64,000 bases of DNA, taken from Kitasatospora cheerisanensis KCTC 2395 (GTDB taxonomy: Bacteria > Actinomycetota > Actinomycetes > Streptomycetales > Streptomycetaceae). The notes below the pieces were generated by a model, which was given only the letters and a program-made list of their open reading frames with translations, made no database searches and had not been told where the DNA came from. Of the stretch, positions 16,957 through 25,606 are shown piece by piece. A program made the translations under genes and the position numbers. The stretch is taken from contig NZ_KK853997.1 in the NCBI RefSeq assembly GCF_000696185.1, forward strand, positions 330,533 to 394,532. The letters run 5' to 3'. Position 1 is the first letter of the stretch. Each line of letters begins with the position of its first letter.

Positions 16957-17047
16957 CACACCGCCAACCATCGACGACGAACGGGGTTGACGGGGAAACG
17001 CGCCTGAGCCGCCTTGCCTCGCATTCCTCGGGGGAAGGTGTGGGTCC

Positions 17048-17398
17048 TTGCTGATCCGTCCGATGACCGAGCACGAACTGACCGACGCGTACGGCATCCG
17101 CTACCAGCAGCTCTACCCGCACGGCGGGGAGGACCTGGCCCCCTGGGGGTTCGGCAGGGCCGTGGTCGAGCCCGGCGGGGCGACCGAGCCGCACCAGCAC
17201 GAGGAGAACGAGGTCTTCGTCTTCCTGGAGGGCCGCGGCGAGATCACCATCGGCGAGGAGCGCGCGCCCGTCCACCCCGACCTGTCCGTGTTCATCCCCG
17301 GCGGCAGCCGCCACCACGTGACGAACGCCAGCAGCGACCAGCGGCTGGTCTTCCTCACCATCTACTGGCCGGAGAGCCACGGACCCGTCAGCCTCTGA
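17048..17398 (+). CDS. Single-domain cupin, first gene of the MetRS-like operon
   Basis: 116 aa. It has the two cupin motifs: EPHQHEENEVFVFLEGRGE (motif 1, with His/His/Glu metal ligands) and PDLSVFIPGGSRHHVTN (motif 2, with the last His). A TTG at 17048 is taken as the start because GGGGAAGG ends about eight bases before it; the ATG at 17063 is too far. Small cupins of this kind bind a metal and may act as an oxygenase, isomerase or binding protein. The substrate is unknown. The next gene begins 14 bp after the stop. Confidence 0.8.
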   Translation: MLIRPMTEHELTDAYGIRYQQLYPHGGEDLAPWGFGRAVVEPGGATEPHQHEENEVFVFLEGRGEITIGEERAPVHPDLSVFIPGGSRHHVTNASSDQRLVFLTIYWPESHGPVSL

Positions 17399-17412
17399 GG
17401 AGCCCACTCGCG

Positions 17413-19023
17413 ATGCCCGTGTTCAGCGTAGTCACCGCCGCACCGCCGACCCCGAACGGCGACCTCCACCTGGGGCACCTGGCCGGCCCGTACTCCGGGG
17501 CCGACGTCTACACCCGCGCCTGCCACCTGCGCGGCGAGGGCGCCCTGTACGCCACCGGCTCGGACGTCCACCAGAGTTACGTCCCGGCCAAAGCCCGCAC
17601 GCTCGGCCAGGAACCCCTGGCGATGGCCCAGGGCTTCGCCGACGAGATCGCCGCCATCTTCGACTCGATCGGCTTCGCCGTCGACTCCTACGTCCGCCCC
17701 CAGCACTCGACGGGCCATCAGGAGGCCGTCCGCGACTTCGTGCTCGCGCTGGACCGGCAGGGCCGGCTGGAGCGCCGCACCGAGGACTGCCTGTACTGCG
17801 AGGGCTGCGAGCGCTACCTCTTCGAGGCGTACGTCCGGGGCGGCTGCCCGCACTGCGGCGTGGTCACGGACGGCAGCTCCTGCGAGGTCTGCGCCTGGCC
17901 CAACGTCTGCACCGACCTGGCCGACCCGCGCTGCACCGGCTGCGACGGGGTCCCCGTGCTGCGCTCCTACCAGCGCCTGGTCTTCCCGCTCGGCCGGTAC
18001 ACCGAGCGGCTCGCCGAGTACCACCGCCGGACGGTGATGAGCCCGCGGCTCCGCGCCTTCTGCCTGGAGCTGACCGAGGCCGGGCTCCCGGACATCCCGC
18101 TCAGCCACCCCACCGGCTGGGGTCTGCCGGTGCCGGTCGCGGGCTTCGAGGACCAGCGGGTCTACGTCTGGGCCGAGATGGCCCCGGGCTACCTCAACGC
18201 GGTGGCCGAGGCGCTCGGCCGCCGGGGCGACGCCGCCGACCTGCGGCAGGTGTGGGACGGCGCCGAGATCGTGCAGTTCTTCGGCTTCGACAACGGCTAC
18301 TTCCACGCCGCGCTGATCCCCGCCCTGCTGATGGCCTACGACGAGGGGCTGCGGCTGCCGGACGCGCTGCTGACCAACGAGTTCTACGAGCTCGACGCGG
18401 CGAAGTTCTCCACCAGCCGCCGGCACGCGATCTGGGCGACCGACCTGCTGGCCCACGTGCCGGCCGACACCGTGCGCTTCGTGCTGGCCCTGGACCGGCC
18501 CGAGGACGAGCGGACCGACTTCACCTGGCAGCGCTTCCACGCCCTCGCGGACGGCGAGTTGGCCGGGCGCTGGCAGCCCTGGCTGGCCTCGGTGCTCGAC
18601 CGCCTGGCGGCCGGCGCCGCCACCGGGCTCACCGGCCTGGGCGACGGGCACCGCGCGCAGCTGGCCGAGCTGGCCCGCCTCGCCGCCCGCGGCCACGGCG
18701 CCTACCTGGCCGGGAGCTTCTCGCCGCGCACCGCCGCCCGGACGCTCTGCGACCTGGTCGGCAGCACCGCCGAGTTCGCGGCCGCGCACCCCGAGGACGC
18801 CGCGACGCTCGCGGTGGAGGCGGCGGCCGCGCAGCTGCTCGCCCAGCTCGCCCACCCCGTCATGCCGGAGTTCGCCGAGCGGCTCTGGCGGGCGCTGGGG
18901 CACACCGGGCCGGTCCGCTGGACGGGCCTGCGCCCGCTGGCGGCCGAGGGCGCGGCACAGGCCGGGACCACCTTCTTCCTCCCGCAGCCCGCCGATCTGG
19001 AGGCCAAGGTGATGGACCGGTGA
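17413..19023 (+). CDS. Stand-alone methionyl-tRNA-synthetase paralogue (class I)
   Basis: 536 aa. It has the class I signatures: PNGDLHLGHLAGPY (HIGH-type) near the N terminus and AAKFSTSR (KMSKS-type) at about residue 337. Between them is a zinc-knuckle insertion with four Cys pairs (CLYCEGC, CPHC, CEVC, CTGC), as in MetRS. A helical anticodon-binding-like domain follows. The GTDEHG-type MetRS signature is altered to GSDVHQS, so amino acid selection may differ. There is no EMAP-type tRNA-binding tail. Its place among oxidoreductase and methyltransferase genes suggests it activates an amino acid, or charges tRNA, for a biosynthetic pathway rather than for translation (inference). GAGGAG precedes the ATG. 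Confidence 0.8.
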   Translation: MPVFSVVTAAPPTPNGDLHLGHLAGPYSGADVYTRACHLRGEGALYATGSDVHQSYVPAKARTLGQEPLAMAQGFADEIAAIFDSIGFAVDSYVRPQHSTGHQEAVRDFVLALDRQGRLERRTEDCLYCEGCERYLFEAYVRGGCPHCGVVTDGSSCEVCAWPNVCTDLADPRCTGCDGVPVLRSYQRLVFPLGRYTERLAEYHRRTVMSPRLRAFCLELTEAGLPDIPLSHPTGWGLPVPVAGFEDQRVYVWAEMAPGYLNAVAEALGRRGDAADLRQVWDGAEIVQFFGFDNGYFHAALIPALLMAYDEGLRLPDALLTNEFYELDAAKFSTSRRHAIWATDLLAHVPADTVRFVLALDRPEDERTDFTWQRFHALADGELAGRWQPWLASVLDRLAAGAATGLTGLGDGHRAQLAELARLAARGHGAYLAGSFSPRTAARTLCDLVGSTAEFAAAHPEDAATLAVEAAAAQLLAQLAHPVMPEFAERLWRALGHTGPVRWTGLRPLAAEGAAQAGTTFFLPQPADLEAKVMDR

Positions 19024-19036
19024 GCGGCCGGCTCCG

Positions 19037-20118
19037 TTGAGCACCGCGCTGGTCGTCGGGGCGGGGGTGGTCGGCCTCTCGGTCGCCCGTGAACTCGCCC
19101 TCCGCGGCCACCGGGTGACCATTGCCGACCCCAACCGGCCCGGCGAGCAGGGCCCTTCCGCGGCCGAGTCCCGCATTCTGCGCTGCGCCTACGGGGCGCG
19201 GAGCTGGTACGCGGAGCTCACTTGGCGGTCGCTCGGCCGCTGGCGGGAGCTGGAGCGCGAGAGCGGACAGCAACTGCTGGTCCCGTCCGGCGTGCTGAGC
19301 TTCGCCTCGCGGGGGACGGCCACCGGCTGGGAGGAGCGGTCGCTGGCCGCGCTGCGCCGCCTCGGCGTCCCGGCCGAGCGGCTGTCGCCCCGGGAGGTGG
19401 CCCGGCGCTTCCCCGCCGTGGGCACCGAGGGCCTGGAGTTCGCGCTGTACGAGCCCGAGGCCGGCGTGCTGCGCGCCCGCCCGGCCGTCCGGGCGCTGGC
19501 GGCCTCCTGCCGGGTGCTCGGCTGCGCGTTCGTGCGCGGCGAGGCCCGGCCGGCCGGGCCGGGGTGCGGGTGGACGACGCCGAGCACCGGGCCGACCTGA
19601 CGGTCTGGGCGGTCGGCGCCGCCCTGCCCGGGATCTTCCCGGAGCTGGCCTGCGGGCGGCCGGCGGGCCAGGTGAGCTACTACCTGGATTCGCCCGCGCT
19701 GCCCTGCGGACCCGGGGCGCCGGCCTGGCTCGACCTGGGCCGTGCCATGTACGGCATCGGGGCGTTGAGCGGCGCCGGGGTCAAGGTCGTCCCCGACGTC
19801 GAGGCGCCGCCCGGTGTGCCGCCCGCCTCGCCGCCCGAACTGCCGGGCGCCGCCCGCGCCTACCTGCGGCAGCGGTTCCCGGCGCTGGCCGGGGCGCCGG
19901 TGCTCGCCGCCGAGACCTGCACCTACACGACCACCGAGAACGAGGAGTTCGTCCTGGGGCGGCACCCGGCCGCCCCGACCGTCTGGCTGGTCGGGGGCGA
20001 CTCCGGCCACGGCTTCAAGAACGCGCCCGCATGGGGGAGTTACGTATGCGACGTACTGGAGGGCAAGACCTCGCCGCACCCGCGGTGGCGGCTGCGGCCG
20101 AGAGCGACGACCCGCTGA
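19037..20118 (+). CDS. DadA-type FAD-dependent amino acid oxidase/dehydrogenase, split by a frameshift
   Basis: The first frame (TTG 19037 to about 19555) starts with the FAD-binding motif LVVGAGVVGLSVARELALRG and the PSAAESRILRCAYG segment typical of sarcosine/D-amino-acid oxidase relatives. The coding then passes to the next frame, which carries DLTVWAVGAALPGIFPELA and the C-terminal VWLVGGDSGHGFKNAPAWG motif closing the FAD site. One inserted base in the G/C run near 19550-19570 would restore one protein of about 360 aa. It probably oxidises an amino acid or N-methyl amine. The frameshift is a sequencing error or a real lesion; the rest of the gene is intact. Confidence 0.75.
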
Positions 20119-21176
20119 CGGCGGCGCTGGACCGGCTCGTCCCGGATGCTCCGGGGCATGGCTTCGGGGCCGACATCGACGAGGCGCACACCGTGCTGCT
20201 GTCGGCGGCGGCCTCCCGGGAGGAGAAGGAGGCGGCGCTACGCCGCTGGTTCGGCGGCCACCAGCCGTGCGTCTTCGCCAAGGTGGCCGCCCGGCCGGAC
20301 GCGGACCCGGCGCTCGACATCTGCTGGGTGGACGAGGAGGATCTGGCACGCGGCGCCGAGCACGTCGAGAAGCTGCTCCAACAGGCCCGCGAACGCTGGA
20401 AGTTGCGTGCCCTGGCGGGCCGCACCAGCAGTCTGCAGGTGATGTTCAACAGCGCCCGGCTGGCGCACGCCCGCCCCGGGCCCGAACTGCTGGAGGTTTT
20501 CCGGCTGCTGGTCGGGCTGTACCTGCCGGAGTGGGCGCCGATCGCGGCCGACACCATCTGCCTGGACGGCGTGCCACTGCGCCGGCCCGACGGGCGTCTG
20601 GAGCTCTTCGCGGCCAGCATGACGGTGTTCTTCACCGGCGCCCACCTCACCCGGGCGCACGACCACCGGGTGCCGGGCGGCATGCTGCTCAACGTCAACG
20701 CCGTGGGCCACCACACCCAGGCCGCGCACGACGCCGGCCGGTTCCGCACCCATGCCGAGGCCGTCCGCAACTCCCATGGCACGGCGCTGCGTTCGGTCGG
20801 CAACGGCGGCATCGGGCATCCGACCGGCCACAGCAGCACCTGGCACCTGGGCGGCGACCGCCCGACCGGCTACGGCCTGCGCCGGCCACCCCGGCCGGGC
20901 CATCTGCCGGCCGACGCCGACCCCGAGCGGTACGGCTCGCTCTACCACATCGACGTCACCGTCTCCTCGTACTACGCCGACCCGACCCCCTTCCCGCCGC
21001 CCGCCGCGGGGCCGGCTCCGGACGAATGGACCATGATGCTGGACTACTTCACCGCCGAGGAGAGCCCGGCCTACCACAACGCCGCGCTGATGACCGGGCT
21101 GCCCATCGGCCCGGAGCAGCTGCACGACGCGCCCTGGCGGCCGGAGCCCCGGCCGAACAGCCGGCGGGAGTTCTGA
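20046..21176 (+). CDS. Unassigned protein with faint YqcI/YcgG-like features
   Basis: About 376 aa. ATG 20046 is preferred because GGGGGAG lies six bases upstream; it overlaps the oxidoreductase end by 73 bp. Visible landmarks are HQPCVFAKVAARPDADPA (about 78-95), SLQVMFNSAR, LEVFRLLVGLYLPEW, MTVFFTGAHLTRAHDHRVPG and a His-rich NVNAVGHHTQAAHDAG. The P-C-V-F-x-K strand and the later 'FfxGAHxTxAHDxR' resemble the YqcI/YcgG family, which includes the haem-dependent guanidine N-hydroxylase GntA. The likeness is weak and by eye only. An oxygenase acting on the activated amino acid would fit the operon (inference). Confidence 0.45.
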   Translation: MRRTGGQDLAAPAVAAAAESDDPLTAALDRLVPDAPGHGFGADIDEAHTVLLSAAASREEKEAALRRWFGGHQPCVFAKVAARPDADPALDICWVDEEDLARGAEHVEKLLQQARERWKLRALAGRTSSLQVMFNSARLAHARPGPELLEVFRLLVGLYLPEWAPIAADTICLDGVPLRRPDGRLELFAASMTVFFTGAHLTRAHDHRVPGGMLLNVNAVGHHTQAAHDAGRFRTHAEAVRNSHGTALRSVGNGGIGHPTGHSSTWHLGGDRPTGYGLRRPPRPGHLPADADPERYGSLYHIDVTVSSYYADPTPFPPPAAGPAPDEWTMMLDYFTAEESPAYHNAALMTGLPIGPEQLHDAPWRPEPRPNSRREF

Positions 21177-21646
21177 TGGCCGGGCTGATGGACCTGCGCC
21201 CGGGCGCCACCCTGCCGGGCGGGGCGACCGTCCTGGGCGCCGTCCAGGTCCGCAGCGCCACCCAGCGCTGGGCGGAGTACCTGCTGACCGGCGGAACCGG
21301 CGGCGCGACGCTCTGGCTGGCGGTCGAGTCCCTGCCGGACGGCACCGAGCGCAGCTCGTACTGGCACCGCAGCACCGCCCGGGCGGCCGGCTTCGACCCC
21401 GATCTCCCCACCCTGGACGGCCAGTTGCTCGTCGTGGTCGAGCGCGGCGACGGCGAGTACCGGGCCGTCGGCGAGTTCGGCGGCCTGCCCGGCCTGCGCG
21501 CGGGCACCGGCCGGCTGCACTACGTCGACTACACCGGTCCCGGGCTCCGGGCCAGCCTGGAGCACTTCCGCCCGACGGACCACGACGGCCTCGACGGCTT
21601 CGACTCCCCCGGCCTCCTCGGCGTCGAGGCCCGGCCGCCCGCCTGA
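21176..21646 (+). CDS. DUF4178-like protein
   Basis: 156 aa. The start overlaps the previous stop (TGATG), so it is translationally coupled. The sequence LRPGATLPGGATVLGAVQVR, RWAEYLLTG, then TLWLAVE and SYWHRS follows the DUF4178 layout: a small beta barrel with a conserved WxEYxL and WLxVE. The function is unknown; DUF4178 proteins often accompany polyamine or lipid-like pathways in operons. No catalytic residues are obvious. It probably supports the oxidoreductase or the unassigned protein. Confidence 0.6.
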   Translation: MAGLMDLRPGATLPGGATVLGAVQVRSATQRWAEYLLTGGTGGATLWLAVESLPDGTERSSYWHRSTARAAGFDPDLPTLDGQLLVVVERGDGEYRAVGEFGGLPGLRAGTGRLHYVDYTGPGLRASLEHFRPTDHDGLDGFDSPGLLGVEARPPA

Positions 21647-21694
21647 CCCCCTCCCCCGCACCGACACCCTCACCACAGAACGGACCAGATACCC

Positions 21695-22507
21695 GTGGCC
21701 GACCGTCCCACCGAGTGGTGGAGCACCTTCTTCACCGACGTCTACACCGGCTCCGACCTGGAGCTCCGCGACGCGGCCACCGCCGAGGCGATGGTGCGCT
21801 GCGTCACCGGCGCGCTCGACCTGAAGCCCGGCGCCGCCCTGCTCGACCTGGCCTGCGGCACCGGCCGCCACAGCGTGCCGCTCGGCGCGGCGGGCTTCCG
21901 GGTCACCGGCGTGGACCTGATGGAGCCCTACCTCGAACAGGGCCGCGAGCGGGCCGAGCGCGCCGGGCAGCGGGTCTCCTTCGTGCAGGCCGACATGCGC
22001 GACCTGAGCGCCCTCCCCGAGGGCTCCTTCGACGCGGTGGTGAGCCTGCACACCAGCTTCGGCTTCTTCGACACCGAGGAGGAGAACCTCGCCGTCCTGC
22101 GCGAGGTCCGCGACCGGCTGACCCCGGGCGGCCGGCTGCTGATCGACGTGATGAACCGGGACTGGTTCCTCACCCAGAGCGGCGAGTCCTTCGGCACCGC
22201 GCCGGAGGAGTTCGTGGTCCGCAACTTCGACTCCAGCACCGGGACGACGTACCTGTACGAGGAGCGGTTCGACGCGCTGACCAGCCGGATCACCTGGAAC
22301 ATCCAGGCCTTCGACCCCGCCTCGGGTACCGTCGGCCGCAGCGTCACCGCCGACTACCGCGTGTACAGCGCCCACGAGCTCACCGCCCTGCTCACCCGCG
22401 CCGGCCTGAGCCCGGACGGGCTGCACGGGGACTACGACCTCAGCCCGTTCCACATCCACTCGCCGCACCTGATCTGCACGGCCGCCCGCCCGGCCGGAGA
22501 GGAGTGA
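21695..22507 (+). CDS. Class I SAM-dependent methyltransferase
   Basis: 270 aa from GTG 21695. The Rossmann-type methyltransferase core is clear. Motif I is ALLDLACGTGRHSVPLGAAG (about 49-68). The acidic residue at the end of strand 2 is in VTGVDLMEPYLEQG, motif II is in FDAVVSLHTSFGFF, and LTPGGRLLIDVMNRDWF follows. The C-terminal half has a beta meander (TTYLYEERFDALTSRITWNI) as in small-molecule N- or O-methyltransferases. It lies in the middle of the MetRS-like operon, 48 bp after the DUF4178 gene. A tailoring step on the pathway product is the likely role. Confidence 0.85.
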   Translation: MADRPTEWWSTFFTDVYTGSDLELRDAATAEAMVRCVTGALDLKPGAALLDLACGTGRHSVPLGAAGFRVTGVDLMEPYLEQGRERAERAGQRVSFVQADMRDLSALPEGSFDAVVSLHTSFGFFDTEEENLAVLREVRDRLTPGGRLLIDVMNRDWFLTQSGESFGTAPEEFVVRNFDSSTGTTYLYEERFDALTSRITWNIQAFDPASGTVGRSVTADYRVYSAHELTALLTRAGLSPDGLHGDYDLSPFHIHSPHLICTAARPAGEE

Positions 22508-22512
22508 CCCCC

Positions 22513-23504
22513 ATGCCTCGCACCTTCCAGGAGACCGCCCTCCACCGCATGATCCACGCCCAGGCGGAGGCCGTCGACCGCCTGGCCGAGGCCGACCTCG
22601 CACCGGTCGCCGAGCGGCTGGCCGGCGCCCGCCGGGTGCTGCTGCTCGGCACCGGCACCAGCCAGCACGCCGCCGAGCTCGGCGCCATGATGCTCGGCCA
22701 CGCCGGGGTGGACGCCCGCTGGTCCTCCGCCGCCCAGTTCGCCCGCTGGGGCGCGCCGCTGCGCCCCGACGACGCCGTCGTGGTGATCACCCACACCGCC
22801 GAGACGGCCTACGCGCTGCGCTGCCGCGAGCAGGCGCTCGCCGCGGGCGTGCCCGCGGTCTCGATCACCGGCGTCGGCACCGCCGACTGGCCGGAGGCGG
22901 TCGAGACGGTGGCCAAGGAGCAGTCCGAGACCTACACCGTCAGCTACACCGCCGCCCTCACCGTGCTCGCCGGGCTCGCCCACCGCCTGGGCGCCGCGGA
23001 CTACGGCCCCGAGCAGCTGCACCGGACCGCCGAGGCGATCCGCGAGGCCGGGCGGGATCCGGGCCTGGACGCCGTCGCCCTGCCCGCCCGGGCGCTGGCC
23101 GTGATCGGCGCCGGGCCCTGGGGCGTCACCGCCCGGGAGGGCGCGCTGAAGGTCCGCGAGGCCGCCCGCATCCTCGCCGAGGGCTACGAGTCGGAGCTCT
23201 ACCTGCACGGCTCGGCCGTGCCGTTCGGGGCCGCCGACGGCCTGCTGCTGCTGGAGCCCGGGCCGACCAGGACGGCCTGACCGCCGCCCTCGGCGCGGCC
23301 GCCGCCGCGGAGGGCATCACCGTCGGCACCCTCTCCGCCACCGGCGCGGCCGCCGAGCTGCCCCCGGTGCTGGCCCAGCTCCCGCTCACCGTCCGCCTCC
23401 AACTGCTGGCCGGCCACTGGGCCGAACTCCGCCACCAGAACCCGGACGTGGCGATCGTCGGCGCCTGGGCCAAGACCGAACTGTGGGGCCTCGGCGCACC
23501 GTGA
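22513..23504 (+). CDS. SIS-domain (GlmS/AgaS isomerase-like) protein, split by a frameshift
   Basis: From ATG 22513 the first frame carries a complete first SIS domain (RRVLLLGTGTSQHAAELGAM, VVVITHTAETAYALRC) and most of a second (ALAVIGAGPWGVTAREGALK, YESELYLHGSAVPFG). These resemble the isomerase half of glucosamine-6-phosphate synthase. The frame stops at 23280, but the next frame continues with LTAALGAAAAAEGITVG to LRHQNPDVAIVGAWAKTE, the expected C terminus. One missing base near 23253-23268, in a G/C run, explains it. There is no glutaminase domain, so it would act on a sugar phosphate with another amine source. It is the last gene of the operon. Confidence 0.75.
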
Positions 23505-23824
23505 CCCCCGCCCCGCCCCGGGGACACCCGGCTGGTCGGGATGAGCGGCAGCACCGTGTCCCCGGCAGTCGCGCCGGACTGCTGTCGGCCGGCCCGGTTC
23601 GGCCGCGCGGGGGCGCATCGCCGACAGCACCAGGTGCGCCTTGGCGCGGCGGAAGCGGCGGCGGAACACCGACCGGGCCTCGATCAGCGGGATCGCCCGC
23701 CTCGTGGCCCCGGGCTGTCCTGCCGCGCCCAGGCGGAGCAGTCACGGCATCCGTGCCTCGATCGCCGCGCGTGGACGGCCGGCGGCGTTCCCCTGCCGGG
23801 GCGCCGCCGGTGGCGGGTGGTCCG
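23505..23824. other. Convergent intergenic region with a long-loop inverted repeat
   Basis: 320 bp between the SIS gene and the minus-strand hydrolase gene. A 10-bp inverted repeat (CCGGGGACAC at 23518-23527 with GTGTCCCCGG at 23556-23565) may act as a terminator despite its 28-nt loop. The remainder contains the photolyase relic listed separately. Confidence 0.45.
23598..23693 (-). pseudogene. Relic of a cryptochrome/photolyase-related gene
   Basis: About 32 codons read PLIEARSVFRRRFRRAKAHL followed by VLSAMRPRAAE. This is the conserved N-terminal segment of the iron-sulphur (FeS-BCP/PhrB-like) 'deoxyribodipyrimidine photolyase-related' family: valine-glutamate, RRxxFHRxKAHLVLSALRHRAxE. Sequence upstream and downstream in this frame is not photolyase-like. 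Only a fragment remains, next to an intact light-response locus. Confidence 0.55.
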
Positions 23825-24493
23825 TCAGTGCTCCGGTCGCGGCGGCAGCAGCGGCACGCCGGTCATGACGGAGGCGATCGCGTCGGCCGTGAGCCGGTGC
23901 CAGGTCGCGGCGTCGCGCAGCATGCTGTGGCCGCCGTGGCGCATCGGGAGCGTCTGCACGCGGGCCCCGATCGCGGCCGCCCGGCGGGCGAAGGCGAACG
24001 ACTCGGCGGCCGAGGTGATGCGGTCGCCCGGGTCGTGCAGGACCACCAGGTCCCGGTCGGCGAGTTGCCGGACCGGGTCGCCGGGGACGCACCAGGGCGC
24101 CAGCGCCACCACGCCGCGGACCTGCGGGTGGCCCGCCACCGCGAGCGCCGCCCGGCCGCCCATCGAGTGGCCGACCAGGGTGACGGCGAGCTGCGGCGCC
24201 AGGGCGGCCAGTTCGCCGAGGGCGCGGCGGGCGTCCCGGACGGGATCGGCCCGCGGGCCGTTCCAGCCGCGGTGCCGGTAGCGCACCAGGGCGGTCAGCA
24301 GGACGTCGCCGGGCAGGTCGCGGCGCACCGCCCGGCCGAACGGGATCATGCGGCGCGACGGCAGGTCGAGCCGGGTCGGCGGCTGCCGGCTCTCGGCCCG
24401 CCCGCCGGGGAGCAGCAGGACGGCGGCGCGTACCCGCGGCGGTACGTGGAGGAGCCGCAGGGCGGGCGGTTCCGTGACGGGCGGCGGTGTCAT
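23825..24493 (-). CDS. Small alpha/beta hydrolase
   Basis: 222 aa. It has the nucleophile elbow VTLVGHSMGGRAALAVAG (Ser at about residue 117), DLVVLHDPGDRITSAAESFA carrying the acid and LPMRHGGHSMLRD carrying the His, so the Ser-Asp-His triad is complete. An early LLLPGGRAESRQP corresponds to the oxyanion strand. No signal peptide. It is probably co-transcribed with the DUF2071 gene 80 bp upstream. Esterase or lipase-like activity on an unknown substrate; the lipid-modifying locus next door makes a lipid ester plausible (inference). Confidence 0.8.
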   Translation of the reverse strand: MTPPPVTEPPALRLLHVPPRVRAAVLLLPGGRAESRQPPTRLDLPSRRMIPFGRAVRRDLPGDVLLTALVRYRHRGWNGPRADPVRDARRALGELAALAPQLAVTLVGHSMGGRAALAVAGHPQVRGVVALAPWCVPGDPVRQLADRDLVVLHDPGDRITSAAESFAFARRAAAIGARVQTLPMRHGGHSMLRDAATWHRLTADAIASVMTGVPLLPPRPEH

Positions 24494-24573
24494 GGGCGTG
24501 TTCCCTCCGGTCGGACTGCCGGGTGTTCGGAGCGGGGCGGCTCCGCGGCTTGGTCGAAGGGCGGCCCGGCCGG

Positions 24574-25305
24574 TCAGTCCACCGGCGTCCAGGGGCCGAA
24601 CCGCACCGGGACGCCCGGGGAGAAGAGCACGCTCGCCGGTGGTCCGGCGGCCTCCACGCCGGCGGCCGGGAGCAGGTCCTGGTCCAGTTCGCGCAGGCGG
24701 GCCCGGTGCAGCGGCCAGCGCGGGTGCTCGACCGGCAGGTACACGGTGCGGCCGCGGGTCCGGGTGTGCAGCCCCCAGCGGGCGGTGAGGAACTCGGCCA
24801 GCGGGCCCGGCCGTTCGAGCCCGGGGCCGACCTCGGCGCGGAGCACGCAGCCGGCCCGGCTGCCCGCCGGGCCCCGCAGCCGGCTGGCCAGGTGCAGCGC
24901 GCCGTCCTCGGCCGTCCAGTGGGTCTCCGACCAGCGGTACGGGAGGCCGAGCGCCGCCCGGCCCACCAGGACGGCGGCGAGCCGGGGGCAGTCGAGCGAC
25001 CGGAACACCACGCCCCGGCGGCCCCGCCCGTCCACCGAGTACAGCCGGACGTTCACCTCGGGGAACGTCCCGAAGTACGGGATTCCTCCGCCGGGTCCGG
25101 GTCCCGTCCGCTCCGTGCCGAACACCACCAGCCCGACCCAGCTGGTGCCGTTGCAGACGTCGGGAGCCACGCCCGGCGGCATCAGGTCGGCCACGGCGGG
25201 GGGACGGACCGGCCAGTGCAGGAACAGCACGTTCCGCCAGTGCTGCGACAGGATCGGCCGGCCCACCCGCCGCGGCGCGGCCCCTGTCACGGGTTCGATC
25301 CTCAC
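24574..25305 (-). CDS. DUF2071 (YqjF-like) protein
   Basis: 243 aa from GTG 25305, with GGGGAGAGG just upstream. It contains the family landmarks LSQHWRNVLFLHWPVRPPAV at the N terminus and TSWVGLVVFGTERTGPG. PYFGTFPEVNVRLYSVDGRG and a C-terminal RARLRELDQDLLPAAGVEA follow. DUF2071 proteins resemble acetoacetate decarboxylase in fold; their activity is not established. It is divergent from sigK and lies beside a photo-oxidative stress locus, as DUF2071 genes sometimes do. Confidence 0.8.
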   Translation of the reverse strand: MRIEPVTGAAPRRVGRPILSQHWRNVLFLHWPVRPPAVADLMPPGVAPDVCNGTSWVGLVVFGTERTGPGPGGGIPYFGTFPEVNVRLYSVDGRGRRGVVFRSLDCPRLAAVLVGRAALGLPYRWSETHWTAEDGALHLASRLRGPAGSRAGCVLRAEVGPGLERPGPLAEFLTARWGLHTRTRGRTVYLPVEHPRWPLHRARLRELDQDLLPAAGVEAAGPPASVLFSPGVPVRFGPWTPVD

Positions 25306-25606
25306 GCGTACCTCTCCCCGGCCGGTCGGCGCCACCTTCCACCAGCCTCCCACCGGCGGCCCGGCCGGCCCACGTGCCGCGTTGCCGCAGGGGAACGGGC
25401 GCGGCGGCGCGTGGCGGAGCGCGGCGGTGCGGTGCGGTCGCCTTCCGGGCAATCCGCGGCGGTCGCGGCTCCGAAGAGCGGGTGTTCCGCTTCTTCGTCC
25501 GTCGTGGCGGGTCCGTCGACCGCCGTGCTTGGGAGGATCGATCCCTGATGCTGCTTGTCCCGTCATCGGTCTGGCCGGCCGGCCTCCGGGCCGAGGGGGT
25601 GCCGCG
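25306..25606. promoter_or_regulatory. Divergent promoter region between the DUF2071 gene and sigK
   Basis: About 300 bp, slightly less G/C-rich than its flanks around 25480-25560. It should contain the promoters of both sides. I could not define -35/-10 boxes with confidence. Confidence 0.35.
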
